From Formosa undariae (lineage in GTDB: Bacteria; Bacteroidota; Bacteroidia; Flavobacteriales; Flavobacteriaceae), in NCBI RefSeq assembly GCF_042427615.1, contig NZ_JBHMEZ010000012.1, positions 496,001-560,000 of the forward strand: a stretch of 64,000 nucleotides of DNA, given 5' to 3'. The notes beneath the pieces are model-generated. The model ran no database searches. It was not told where the DNA came from and saw only the letters and a list, made by a program, of their open reading frames with translations. This document shows, in pieces, positions 27,597 through 37,218 of the stretch. The position numbers and the translations under genes are program-made. Every line of letters begins with the position of its first letter. The first letter of the stretch is position 1.

Positions 27597-30428
27597 ATGA
27601 GCAATTTCGAAGAATTTATTGAAGTTAAAGGTGCCAGAGTGCACAACTTAAAAAATATAGACGTTTCTATTCCTAGAGACAAGCTGGTGGTAATTACTGG
27701 TTTATCGGGAAGTGGGAAATCGTCTTTAGCTTTCGACACTATTTATGCCGAAGGCCAACGCCGCTATATCGAAACATTTTCTGCCTATGCCCGTCAATTT
27801 TTAGGTGGATTAGAACGTCCTGATGTCGATAAAATTGATGGACTTTCGCCTGTAATCGCTATAGAACAAAAAACAACGAGTAAATCGCCACGATCTACCG
27901 TTGGAACCATCACAGAGATTTACGATTTTTTACGTCTCCTTTATGCGAGAGCTAGTGATGCCTATAGTTATAACACCGGCGAACAAATGGTGAGTTATAG
28001 CGACGAGCAAATCAAAGAATTAATTATAAAGGACTATCAGGGGAAACGAATAAATATACTCGCTCCTGTTATTCGATCTCGAAAAGGACATTATCGTGAA
28101 TTATTCGAACAAATCGCTAAACAAGGTTTTGTAAAAGTAAGAGCAGATGGAGAAATTCGTGACCTTGTAAAAGGCATGAAATTAGACCGTTATAAAGTAC
28201 ATGATATTGAAATAGTTATCGATCGTTTAAAAATTGATGACACTGCAGATAATGACAAGCGTCTTTCTGAAACTATAAATACAGCTATGTATCATGGGGA
28301 CGATGTATTAATGGTTATCGATCAAGATACTCAAGAAGCCCGTTATTTTAGCCGTTTACTTATGTGTCCGTCTACAGGAATTTCATATCCGAATCCTGAA
28401 CCTAATAATTTTTCGTTCAACTCTCCTAAAGGGGCTTGTCCGAAATGTAATGGTATTGGGCAATTATATCAGGTAAATGAATCTAAAATAATTCCGGATC
28501 CAAAATTATCGATTAAAGCAGGTGCTTTGGCTCCACATGGACCAGAAAAAAATAGTTGGATTTTTAAACAATTACAACTTATTGCACAGCATTTCGATTT
28601 TAATATGACCGATGCTTATAAAGATATTCCAGAGGCTGCTAAGCAGATGATTTTATATGGTGGTAAAGAAAAGTTTTCTGTAGAAAGCAAAACTTTAGGC
28701 ATTACGCGCGACTATAAAATAGATTTTGAAGGTGTTGCTAATTTTATTGAAAGTCAGTTTGAAAATGCACAGACGACCACTTTAAAACGTTGGGCTAAAG
28801 ATTACATGGACAAAGTAGACTGCGGAGAATGTGGTGGAACACGTCTAAGAAAAGAATCTTTATACTTTAAAGTTAACGGTTTAAATATTGCCGAATTAGC
28901 AAATAAAGATATTAGCGATTTATCGGTTTGGTTTAAAAATATAAATACAGAATTATCGAATAAGCAACTTCAGATTGGTGAAGAGATTATAAAAGAAATC
29001 ACCACACGTCTTCAGTTTTTATTAGATGTTGGTTTAGATTATTTGTCGTTAAACCGAGGCTCTAAATCACTTTCTGGAGGAGAAGCACAACGTATCCGAT
29101 TGGCAACGCAAATTGGGTCCCAACTCGTTGGTGTACTTTATATTTTAGATGAACCTAGTATTGGTTTACATCAGCGAGATAACGAAAAATTAATTAATTC
29201 GTTAGTCGCCCTTCGTGATGTTGGGAATTCTGTTATTGTGGTAGAACACGATAAAGACATGATAGAACGTGCCGATTACGTAATTGATATCGGACCAAAA
29301 GCGGGACGTTATGGTGGTGAAATAATTAGTGAGGGTACGCCTGCCGAATTATTAAAGCAACATACCTTAACAGCAGATTACTTAAATGGCACTAAGAAAA
29401 TTGAAATTCCTAAAAAACGTCGAGAAGGTAACGGTGAGTTTTTAACTCTAAAAGGCTGTACAGGAAATAATTTAAAGAATGTTAGCATTTCAATTCCATT
29501 AGGAAAAATGATAGGTGTTACAGGTGTTTCAGGAAGTGGAAAATCGACTTTAATTAACGAAACCCTCTACCCTATTTTAAATGCCTATTATTTTAATGGT
29601 GTTAAAAAACCAATGCCTTATAAAAGCATAAAAGGTTTAGAGCATTTAGACAAAGTTATCGATATTAATCAATCGCCTATTGGAAGAACACCACGAAGTA
29701 ATCCGGCAACTTACACTGGTGTCTTTGGTGAAATTAGAAGCTTATTTGCTAAGATTCCAGAAGCCATGATTCGAGGTTATAAACCGGGACGTTTCAGTTT
29801 TAATGTTAAAGGCGGACGTTGTGAAACGTGTCAAGGAGGAGGTTTACGCGTAATTGAAATGAACTTTTTACCAGACGTTTATGTAGAATGCGAAACTTGC
29901 CAAGGGAAACGTTTCAATAGAGAAACTTTAGAAATTAGATATAAAGGAAAATCGATTAGCGATGTGCTAAACATGACAATTAATGATGCCGTTCCGTTTT
30001 TCGAGAACATTCCTAAAATTCATAAAAAGGTAAAAACCATCCAAGATGTGGGATTGGGATATATCACACTTGGGCAACAAAGCACGACCCTTTCGGGAGG
30101 AGAAGCACAACGTATAAAATTAGCTACAGAATTAAGTAAACGAGATACCGGAAATACGTTCTACATATTAGATGAACCTACTACAGGGCTTCATTTTGAA
30201 GATATTCGTGTCCTAATGATTGTGCTAAACAAACTCGCAGATAAAGGAAATACTGTTCTAATCATTGAACATAATCTAGATGTTATAAAAACTGTAGATC
30301 ACATTATCGATATCGGTTACGAAGGTGGAAAAGGTGGTGGAAAAGTGATTGTAGAAGGTACGCCTGAAGAAGTCGCAAAACACAAAAAAAGTTACACAGC
30401 GAAATTCCTTAAAAAGGAATTAGAATAA
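27597..30428 (+). CDS. uvrA: Excinuclease ABC subunit A
   Basis: 943 residues from ATG 27597 (MSNFEEFIEVKGARVHNLKN). Two ABC ATPase units: Walker A GLSGSGKSSLAFDT and GVSGSGKSTLINET, signatures LSGGEAQRIRLA and LSGGEAQRIKLA, Walker B ILDEPS and ILDEPT. The zinc modules are visible as CPKCNGIGQ, CGECGGTR, CETCQGGG and CETCQGKR. UvrA recognises bulky DNA lesions with UvrB in nucleotide excision repair. Standard length. The LOG gene follows 13 bp downstream. Confidence 0.97.
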   Translation: MSNFEEFIEVKGARVHNLKNIDVSIPRDKLVVITGLSGSGKSSLAFDTIYAEGQRRYIETFSAYARQFLGGLERPDVDKIDGLSPVIAIEQKTTSKSPRSTVGTITEIYDFLRLLYARASDAYSYNTGEQMVSYSDEQIKELIIKDYQGKRINILAPVIRSRKGHYRELFEQIAKQGFVKVRADGEIRDLVKGMKLDRYKVHDIEIVIDRLKIDDTADNDKRLSETINTAMYHGDDVLMVIDQDTQEARYFSRLLMCPSTGISYPNPEPNNFSFNSPKGACPKCNGIGQLYQVNESKIIPDPKLSIKAGALAPHGPEKNSWIFKQLQLIAQHFDFNMTDAYKDIPEAAKQMILYGGKEKFSVESKTLGITRDYKIDFEGVANFIESQFENAQTTTLKRWAKDYMDKVDCGECGGTRLRKESLYFKVNGLNIAELANKDISDLSVWFKNINTELSNKQLQIGEEIIKEITTRLQFLLDVGLDYLSLNRGSKSLSGGEAQRIRLATQIGSQLVGVLYILDEPSIGLHQRDNEKLINSLVALRDVGNSVIVVEHDKDMIERADYVIDIGPKAGRYGGEIISEGTPAELLKQHTLTADYLNGTKKIEIPKKRREGNGEFLTLKGCTGNNLKNVSISIPLGKMIGVTGVSGSGKSTLINETLYPILNAYYFNGVKKPMPYKSIKGLEHLDKVIDINQSPIGRTPRSNPATYTGVFGEIRSLFAKIPEAMIRGYKPGRFSFNVKGGRCETCQGGGLRVIEMNFLPDVYVECETCQGKRFNRETLEIRYKGKSISDVLNMTINDAVPFFENIPKIHKKVKTIQDVGLGYITLGQQSTTLSGGEAQRIKLATELSKRDTGNTFYILDEPTTGLHFEDIRVLMIVLNKLADKGNTVLIIEHNLDVIKTVDHIIDIGYEGGKGGGKVIVEGTPEEVAKHKKSYTAKFLKKELE

Positions 30429-30441
30429 AAATTATATTATT

Positions 30442-31131
30442 ATGACTAAAAAACAACATCCAAAAGGTTGGAATGAAATAAAAACAAACGATTCATGGGC
30501 GATTTTTAAAATCATGGGTGAGTTTGTAAGCGGATTTGAAAAAATGAGTACCGTTGGGCCTTGCGTTTCCATTTTTGGGTCGGCAAGAACTAAACCAGAA
30601 GATAAATATTACTTATTAGCAGAACGCGTTGCCAATAAAATTGTAGATGCAGGTTACGGTGTAATTACTGGTGGCGGACCAGGAATTATGGAAGCGGGAA
30701 ATAAAGGCGCTCATTTAGGTGGCGGGACTTCTGTTGGACTAAATATAGAACTGCCTTTCGAGCAGCATGACAATCCGTATATCGATGCTGATAAAAGCTT
30801 AGATTTCGATTACTTTTTTGTTAGAAAATTAATGTTCGTAAAATATTCTCAAGGCTTCGTAGTGCTTCCTGGAGGTTTCGGAACGTTAGACGAATTGTTT
30901 GAATCTATCACATTAATTCAGACTGGAAAAATAGAACAATTCCCTATTATTTTAGTTGGGAAAGAATACTGGGAAGGTTTAATCGATTGGATTAAAGCGA
31001 CTATGCGAGACAAACACAAAACCATTAGCCCAAAAGACTTAGATTTAATTCACCTAGTAGACACTGAAGATGAAGTGGTTGAAATACTTAACGAATTCTA
31101 CGACGAGTCTAATTTTAGCTTAAATTTTTAA
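30442..31131 (+). CDS. LOG-family nucleotide-monophosphate phosphoribohydrolase
   Basis: 229 residues. The lysine-decarboxylase-like Rossmann fold has GGGPGIMEAGNKGA and the catalytic PGGFGTLDELFE (PGGxGTxxE). LOG-family enzymes cut the N-glycosidic bond of cytokinin riboside or other nucleoside monophosphates; in bacteria the true substrate is often unclear. It probably shares a transcript with uvrA. Confidence 0.88.
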   Translation: MTKKQHPKGWNEIKTNDSWAIFKIMGEFVSGFEKMSTVGPCVSIFGSARTKPEDKYYLLAERVANKIVDAGYGVITGGGPGIMEAGNKGAHLGGGTSVGLNIELPFEQHDNPYIDADKSLDFDYFFVRKLMFVKYSQGFVVLPGGFGTLDELFESITLIQTGKIEQFPIILVGKEYWEGLIDWIKATMRDKHKTISPKDLDLIHLVDTEDEVVEILNEFYDESNFSLNF

Positions 31132-31171
31132 CACAATTAAAGTGCATAAATTAGTTTAAAAATCTATCTTT

Positions 31172-31230
31172 CAAACGCTATCACATTATATTGGCATTAC
31201 GATATAAAGCAATAGCGTTTGAACGCTATT
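31172..31230. promoter_or_regulatory. Triple AACGCTAT repeat (dyads) upstream of the M1-like gene
   Basis: CAAACGCTAT at 31172-31181 is repeated inverted at 31212-31221 (ATAGCGTTTG) and again direct at 31222-31230 (AACGCTATT). The last two form a 20-bp near-perfect palindrome centred on TG. All lie 33-91 bp before the downstream start codon, so they could be operator half-sites or a leader hairpin. Confidence 0.45.
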
Positions 31231-31262
31231 AAATTGTACAATTCAAAATTTAAAACCCTACA

Positions 31263-34094
31263 TTGAGATTACAACATACTTGCTTCATTATTTTTATTTT
31301 AATAAATATGGTTGTTTATGGTCAGAATAAAATTGACGTAAAAGCCACCTTCGATGTCGCGACTAAACAAATTAGTATTTCTCAAACTATTCAATATAAA
31401 AACACCACTCAAGATACGCTTCATGCCATTTATTTAAACGATTGGCCTAATAGTTATTCTACAAAAACAACACCTTTAGCAAAGCGGTTTACAGAAGAGT
31501 ATAAAACGAATTTTCATTTTGCAAAAAGTCAAGATCGCGGCTACACCGTAATAACTAGCATTACTAAAAACAACACTAATCTAGACTTTACTCATATTAA
31601 AGATCATCCGGATGTTTTAAAAATTAAACTCCCAACGCCACTCCAAGGAGGAGAAACATACAACATCCACTTAAACTATATTGTACAAGTACCTAACGAT
31701 AATTTTACACGTTACGGTTGGACGAGTACAAACGATTTTAATTTAAGATATTGGTATATCACACCGGCGGTTTACGATGGTTCATGGAATTATTATAGTA
31801 ATAAAGATTTAGACGATCTTTATATTCCTGCTTCCGACATCAATTTAGAAATTGAATTTCCGAGTTATTACACTTTAATTTCCGAGCTAAAAACAACGAA
31901 TACTAGAATAGAAGAAGGCAACACTATACTTTCGTTAACGGGTAAAAACAGCGTAGACTCGAAGTTGTTTCTAACCAAAACGTCAGATTTTAACACCACC
32001 GGAAATGATTCTTTTTCAATAGTTACAAATATTAACGAAGAAAAATTAAATGACCTAGAACGGATTATAATCACAGATAAAATTATAACGTTTATAACCG
32101 ATAATTTTGGTAATTATCCGAATGACAAATTACTGCTTACTGAAATTGATTATAAAAAAAATCCGATTTATGGTCTAAATCAATTACCCAACTTTATTCG
32201 ACCTTTTCCTAATCATTTTCAATATGAATTAAAACTAATTAAAACCGCATTAAACAATTATTTTGAAAACATGTTGCTTATAAATCCGAGAACGGATTAT
32301 TGGCTTAACGATGGTTTGCAAGTGTATTATTTAATGAAATATGTCGACGAATATTATCCGAATATGAAGCTTTTGGGGACACTTTCAAATGTTTGGGGCT
32401 TACGTTCTTTTCATGCTTCTCAGCTTCAGTTTAATAATCAGTATACCTTTTTATATATGCATATGGCGCGTTCTAATTTAGATCAGCCATTATCTATGCC
32501 TAAAGATTCATTAATAAAATTCAACTCAAATATAGCGAACAAATATAAGGCCGGCTTAGGGTTAAAATATTTAGAAGACTACTTAAACGACGATGTTGTT
32601 CAGAACACCATAGACAGTTACATCTCTTTACACAAGCAAAAACAAACTTCTACAAAGGATTTTGAAACCCTTTTACGCTGCAACACAGACAAGGATATCG
32701 ATTGGTTTTTCACAGACTATATAAGTACTCGAAATAAAATAGATTATAAAATTAAAGGTTATGATGTGGTTGGAGATTCATTAGAAATCACCATTAAAAA
32801 CAAAAGAAAAAACAGCATGCCTATCTCTTTATTCGGTCTGCAAAACGATAGTATCGTATATAAAACTTGGATTAATAACATTACAGATACAGAAAAAATA
32901 AGTATCCCAAAGGACAGTATCGATAGGCTGGTTTTAAATTACGATATGGCTGTTCCTGAATTTAATTTAAGAGATGATTGGAAGTCTTTAAAAGGATTCA
33001 GTTTCAACAATAAACCATTACAATTTAGGTTGTTTAAAGATATCGAAGACCCTTATTACAATCAAGTGTTTTTTATGCCTGATTTCACCTATAACTATTA
33101 CGATGGATTTGCTCCGGGTATCCGTTTATATAATAAAACAGCGCTTCCAAAAGAATTTTTGTACAGCATCCGACCACGATACGCGATTAAAAGTAAACAG
33201 CTTATCGGAAACGTAAGTCTGAGTTACACCCATCGATTAGAAGATAAAAATCTGTATTTTATTCGGTATGGTTTTTCTGGTGAATATTCTAATTACGCCC
33301 CAGACCTATCTTATACCTCATACGCGCCCTTCGTTCAGTTTCGCTTTAGAAACAATGACGATTTTAGAGATAATAAGCATCAATATTTATCTCTTAGATA
33401 CATTAGTATCTCTAGAGAAGACGACCCCACAAATCAATTCGATAAAGAAGGACAGCCAGATTACGATGTTGTTAATATGCGATACGGAAATATCGATCCG
33501 AATTTAAAAAACCACATTACAGGATTTACAGACTTGCAGTTAGCCAAAAATTTTGGTAAAATCGCTGTGAATTTTGAATACAGAAAACTTACTGAAAACA
33601 ACAGAAATTACAATCTTCGTTTTTTTGCAGGAACTTTTTTATACAATAACACGTACGGCACCACCGACTATTTTAGTTTTGCTTTGGATAGACCAACAGA
33701 TTATCTTTTCGACTACAACTATTTAGGACGTTCGGAAGAAAACGGACTTTTAAGTCAAGAATTAGTTTTGGCAGAAGGTGGATTTAAATCAAAATTAGAT
33801 CCTGCTTTTGCAAATCAGTGGATGACCACCCTAAACGCAGGAACAACACTTTGGAAATATCTTGAAGTATATGGAGATGCTGGTTTAGTAAAAAATCACG
33901 GACAATCTCCTAAGTTTGTTTACGATACAGGATTCCGCTTAAATTTAATTACCGATTACTTCGAATTATATTTCCCGGTTTACTCCAATTTAGGATGGGA
34001 AGTGTCACAGCCCCAATACGCCGAAAAAATTAGGTTTATTGTAACCTTATCTCCAAAAACATTATTAGGATTATTCACGAGACGATGGTATTAA
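31263..34094 (+). CDS. Degenerate M1-peptidase-like protein with C-terminal beta-barrel-like region
   Basis: 943 residues from a TTG start; an in-frame stop 12 bp upstream and the signal peptide that follows (MRLQHTCFIIFILINMVVYG) force this choice. Residues about 20-460 align in layout with M1 aminopeptidases: beta-saddle domain, then the region that should hold HExxH. Around residues 325-350 the metal motif is absent (LKLIKTALNNYFEN) and the usual NEG(F/L) reads NDGLQVYY, so catalysis is unlikely. After about residue 600 the sequence alternates aromatic and polar residues and ends in RRWY, like an outer-membrane barrel. Binding, assembly or transport is more likely than peptidase activity. 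Confidence 0.7.
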   Translation: MRLQHTCFIIFILINMVVYGQNKIDVKATFDVATKQISISQTIQYKNTTQDTLHAIYLNDWPNSYSTKTTPLAKRFTEEYKTNFHFAKSQDRGYTVITSITKNNTNLDFTHIKDHPDVLKIKLPTPLQGGETYNIHLNYIVQVPNDNFTRYGWTSTNDFNLRYWYITPAVYDGSWNYYSNKDLDDLYIPASDINLEIEFPSYYTLISELKTTNTRIEEGNTILSLTGKNSVDSKLFLTKTSDFNTTGNDSFSIVTNINEEKLNDLERIIITDKIITFITDNFGNYPNDKLLLTEIDYKKNPIYGLNQLPNFIRPFPNHFQYELKLIKTALNNYFENMLLINPRTDYWLNDGLQVYYLMKYVDEYYPNMKLLGTLSNVWGLRSFHASQLQFNNQYTFLYMHMARSNLDQPLSMPKDSLIKFNSNIANKYKAGLGLKYLEDYLNDDVVQNTIDSYISLHKQKQTSTKDFETLLRCNTDKDIDWFFTDYISTRNKIDYKIKGYDVVGDSLEITIKNKRKNSMPISLFGLQNDSIVYKTWINNITDTEKISIPKDSIDRLVLNYDMAVPEFNLRDDWKSLKGFSFNNKPLQFRLFKDIEDPYYNQVFFMPDFTYNYYDGFAPGIRLYNKTALPKEFLYSIRPRYAIKSKQLIGNVSLSYTHRLEDKNLYFIRYGFSGEYSNYAPDLSYTSYAPFVQFRFRNNDDFRDNKHQYLSLRYISISREDDPTNQFDKEGQPDYDVVNMRYGNIDPNLKNHITGFTDLQLAKNFGKIAVNFEYRKLTENNRNYNLRFFAGTFLYNNTYGTTDYFSFALDRPTDYLFDYNYLGRSEENGLLSQELVLAEGGFKSKLDPAFANQWMTTLNAGTTLWKYLEVYGDAGLVKNHGQSPKFVYDTGFRLNLITDYFELYFPVYSNLGWEVSQPQYAEKIRFIVTLSPKTLLGLFTRRWY

Positions 34095-34236
34095 ACACTA
34101 AAATTGTTTAGTAGATTAGCAATAAATTTAGTGTATTCTAATAATTCTATATTTAAGCTATCAGAATCACAGGTTTTACTAGAAATTCTATATTCCATTA
34201 AGTACCATTTACATTGTAATAACCATTTTATTTCCA

Positions 34237-34244
34237 TAAATTTG
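34237..34244 (+). promoter_or_regulatory. -7 promoter element of the E1 dehydrogenase gene
   Basis: TAAATTTG, exact TAnnTTTG match, with a TTG 20 bp upstream at 34214-34216 (consensus spacing about 19). The ATG follows 25 bp downstream. Confidence 0.6.
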
Positions 34245-34269
34245 TTGTGAATTCAATCCAAAAATCCCC

Positions 34270-36681
34270 ATGCAAATAGAACCCGAAACTATGAAAGGAC
34301 TTTCTTTTGAAGATTTTAAAGCCGAAGTTTTAAAAGATTACAAAATTGCAGTTACCTCTCGAGAGTGTAGTTTACTTGGTCGTAGAGAAGTACTTACAGG
34401 CAAAGCAAAATTCGGAATATTTGGAGACGGAAAAGAAGTCGCTCAATTAGCCATGGCTAAAGCATTTAAAGACGGAGATTTCCGTTCTGGTTACTATCGT
34501 GACCAAACCTTTATGATGGCTATTGGTGAGCTTACAGTAGAGCAATTCTTCTCTGGACTTTATGCCAATACAAACATCGAGGTAGAACCTATGTCTGCTG
34601 GTAGACAAATGGGAGGCCATTTTGCTACGCACAGTTTAGATAAAAATGGGAATTGGAAAAATCTTACAAAACAAAAAAACTCCAGTGCAGACATCTCGCC
34701 TACAGCAGGACAAATGCCACGTCTTTTAGGATTAGCGCAAGCTTCTAAAATTTATAGACATGTAAAAGGTATTTATACTAAAAACTTTTCGGATAACGGA
34801 AACGAAGTCGCTTGGGGAACTATCGGTAACGCAAGTACTAGTGAAGGTGTGTTTTTCGAAACTATAAATGCTGCTGGTGTATTACAAGTACCAATGATTA
34901 TAAGTGTTTGGGATGATGAATACGGTATTTCTGTTCATGCAAAACACCAAACAACAAAAGAAAATATTTCTGAAATTCTAAAAGGATTTCAGCGTGAAGA
35001 AGGTAGTAATGGTTACGAAATTTTACGTGTTCAAGGTTGGGACTACCCTACTCTAATTGAAACATATCAAAAAGCAAGTAAAATTTCTAGAGAACAACAT
35101 GTACCTGTATTAATTCATGTTAATGAACTTACTCAGCCTCAAGGGCACTCAACATCTGGATCTCACGAACGTTATAAGAGTAGTGACCGTTTAGCATGGG
35201 AAATTGCAAACGACTGTAATACCAAAATGCGAAAATGGATTATTACTAACGGTTTTGCAACAGAAGAGGAATTAACAGATTTAGAAAAAGCAGTTAAGAA
35301 AGCAGTTAGAGTTGGTAAAAAAACGTCTTGGTCTCAATTTGTTGAGCCTATAAATAAAGATAAAGCCGATATCTTAAACATCTTAAAACTAGTTGCTAAT
35401 AAAAGTGTAAATAAAGTATTTATATTAAAACTCGTTAAGGACCTCGAAACTATAGACGAGCCTGTTAAACGTGATATTATTGTAGCTGCTCGTAAAACAT
35501 TACGCTACATTATCGACGAAAACACCCCTGAAAAAGATAGACTTTTACTTTGGATCGATAAATATTTCGAAAAAGTGCAGCCCGATTATAGCTCTCATTT
35601 ATATAGTGAAGGCAATAAGTCTGTAAAATATATAGCAGAGGTTAAACCTATTTATGCGGAAAATGCCGAGAATGTAGATGGACGTTTAATTATTAGAGAT
35701 AATTTTGATGCCATATTTAGCAAATACCCTGAAAGTCTAATCTTTGGAGAAGATTCTGGAACTATCGGAGACGTTAACCAAGGTCTTGAAGGGATGCAAG
35801 AGAAATATGGCGAATTACGAGTTGCAGATGTTGGAATCCGTGAATCCACAATTATTGGTCAAGGTATAGGAATGGCTATGCGTGGTTTACGTCCGATTGC
35901 AGAAATTCAATATTTAGATTACTTAATGTATGCGATTCAAATTATTAGTGACGATTTAGCGACATTACAATACAGAACAAAAGGACGCCAAAAAGCACCT
36001 TTAATTATACGTACCCGTGGACACCGTTTAGAAGGAATTTGGCATTCAGGCTCTCAAATGGGTGGAATCATTAATTTAGTACGTGGTATTCATGTTTTGG
36101 TTCCTAGAAATATGACTAAAGCCGCTGGTTTTTACAATACGTTGTTAGAATCTGACGAGCCTGCATTAATTATTGAATGTTTAAACGGTTACCGATTAAA
36201 AGAAAAGAAACCTGCAAATTTTGGTTTGTTTAAAACACCTATCGGCGTTGTTGAAACAGTTCGCGAAGGATCGGATATTACATTAGTCTCTTATGGTTCT
36301 ACCTTACGCATTGTAGAGCAAGCTGCTAAAGACTTGATGGAAGTTGGTATTGATGCAGAAGTAATCGATGTACAATCCCTTTTACCTTTTGACGTGAATC
36401 ATGATATTGTAAAAAGTGTTGAAAAAACCAATCGTTTATTAATTATAGATGAAGATGTTCCTGGAGGAGCTTCTGCATATATATTAAATGAAGTTTTAAA
36501 TACTCAAAATGGTTACCAATATTTAGATAGTAAGCCGAGAACATTAGCCGCAAAACCACACCGTCCTGCTTATGGTACCGATGGGGATTATTTCTCTAAA
36601 CCATCTTTAGAAGATATATTTGAAACCATTTATCAGATTATGCATGAAACTAATCCTAGTAAATACGCTAAATTAAGATAG
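34270..36681 (+). CDS. Fused alpha/beta E1 component of a 2-oxoacid dehydrogenase
   Basis: 803 residues. The N-terminal half is E1-alpha-like (SAGRQMGGHFATHS, then the thiamine-diphosphate region about 190-225); the C-terminal half from about 470 is E1-beta-like (FGEDSGTIGDVNQGLEGMQEKYG, RLEGIWHSGSQMGG, EDVPGGASAYI). It decarboxylates pyruvate, branched-chain or other 2-oxoacids and passes the acyl group to a lipoyl E2. No E2 or E3 gene lies nearby. The thiamine Mg motif, usually GDG...N, reads GNA in IGNASTSEG and D in WDDEYGIS, an apparent D/N exchange. Substrate cannot be assigned. Confidence 0.88.
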   Translation: MQIEPETMKGLSFEDFKAEVLKDYKIAVTSRECSLLGRREVLTGKAKFGIFGDGKEVAQLAMAKAFKDGDFRSGYYRDQTFMMAIGELTVEQFFSGLYANTNIEVEPMSAGRQMGGHFATHSLDKNGNWKNLTKQKNSSADISPTAGQMPRLLGLAQASKIYRHVKGIYTKNFSDNGNEVAWGTIGNASTSEGVFFETINAAGVLQVPMIISVWDDEYGISVHAKHQTTKENISEILKGFQREEGSNGYEILRVQGWDYPTLIETYQKASKISREQHVPVLIHVNELTQPQGHSTSGSHERYKSSDRLAWEIANDCNTKMRKWIITNGFATEEELTDLEKAVKKAVRVGKKTSWSQFVEPINKDKADILNILKLVANKSVNKVFILKLVKDLETIDEPVKRDIIVAARKTLRYIIDENTPEKDRLLLWIDKYFEKVQPDYSSHLYSEGNKSVKYIAEVKPIYAENAENVDGRLIIRDNFDAIFSKYPESLIFGEDSGTIGDVNQGLEGMQEKYGELRVADVGIRESTIIGQGIGMAMRGLRPIAEIQYLDYLMYAIQIISDDLATLQYRTKGRQKAPLIIRTRGHRLEGIWHSGSQMGGIINLVRGIHVLVPRNMTKAAGFYNTLLESDEPALIIECLNGYRLKEKKPANFGLFKTPIGVVETVREGSDITLVSYGSTLRIVEQAAKDLMEVGIDAEVIDVQSLLPFDVNHDIVKSVEKTNRLLIIDEDVPGGASAYILNEVLNTQNGYQYLDSKPRTLAAKPHRPAYGTDGDYFSKPSLEDIFETIYQIMHETNPSKYAKLR

Positions 36682-36728
36682 AGTTTATCCGTTTTAACAT
36701 TCATATTAATTCCTTTTTTTAAAGCATT

Positions 36729-37202
36729 ATGACCATTAAATTATTGGCCATCGGAAAAACCGACAATAAACTTTTACAAGGTTTAATTGACGATTATCAG
36801 AAACGTCTAGGATTCTATATCAAATTTGAATTTGAGATTATTCCCGATTTAAAAAAGGTTAAAAATCTGAGTGAAGATCAACAAAAGCAAAAGGAAGGCG
36901 AACTAATCTTAGGGAAGTTAAATGCCACGGATGTTCTAATTCTTTTAGATGAAAATGGGAAACAAATGGATTCCGTTGGGTTTTCTAACTACCTTCAGAA
37001 ACATATGAATTCTGGGATTAAGCAATTGGTATTTGTAATTGGTGGACCTTATGGTTTTTCAGCAGATGTTTACACCAAAGCACTAGGAAAGATATCACTT
37101 TCTAAAATGACATTCTCACATCAAATGATTCGTTTATTTATCATAGAACAAACGTATAGAGCGTTCACTATACTTAAAAATGAACCGTATCATCATAGAT
37201 AA
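36729..37202 (+). CDS. rlmH: 23S rRNA (pseudouridine-1915-N3)-methyltransferase RlmH
   Basis: 157 residues, standard length. SPOUT-class fold with the SAM-binding knot FVIGGPYGFS and the C-terminal signature LSKMTFSHQMIRLFIIEQTYRA...EPYHH. RlmH methylates pseudouridine 1915 in helix 69 of 23S rRNA in the assembled ribosome. It lies 47 bp after the E1 gene and may be read through from it. Confidence 0.96.
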   Translation: MTIKLLAIGKTDNKLLQGLIDDYQKRLGFYIKFEFEIIPDLKKVKNLSEDQQKQKEGELILGKLNATDVLILLDENGKQMDSVGFSNYLQKHMNSGIKQLVFVIGGPYGFSADVYTKALGKISLSKMTFSHQMIRLFIIEQTYRAFTILKNEPYHHR

Positions 37203-37218
37203 GATTCAGCAAATAATC

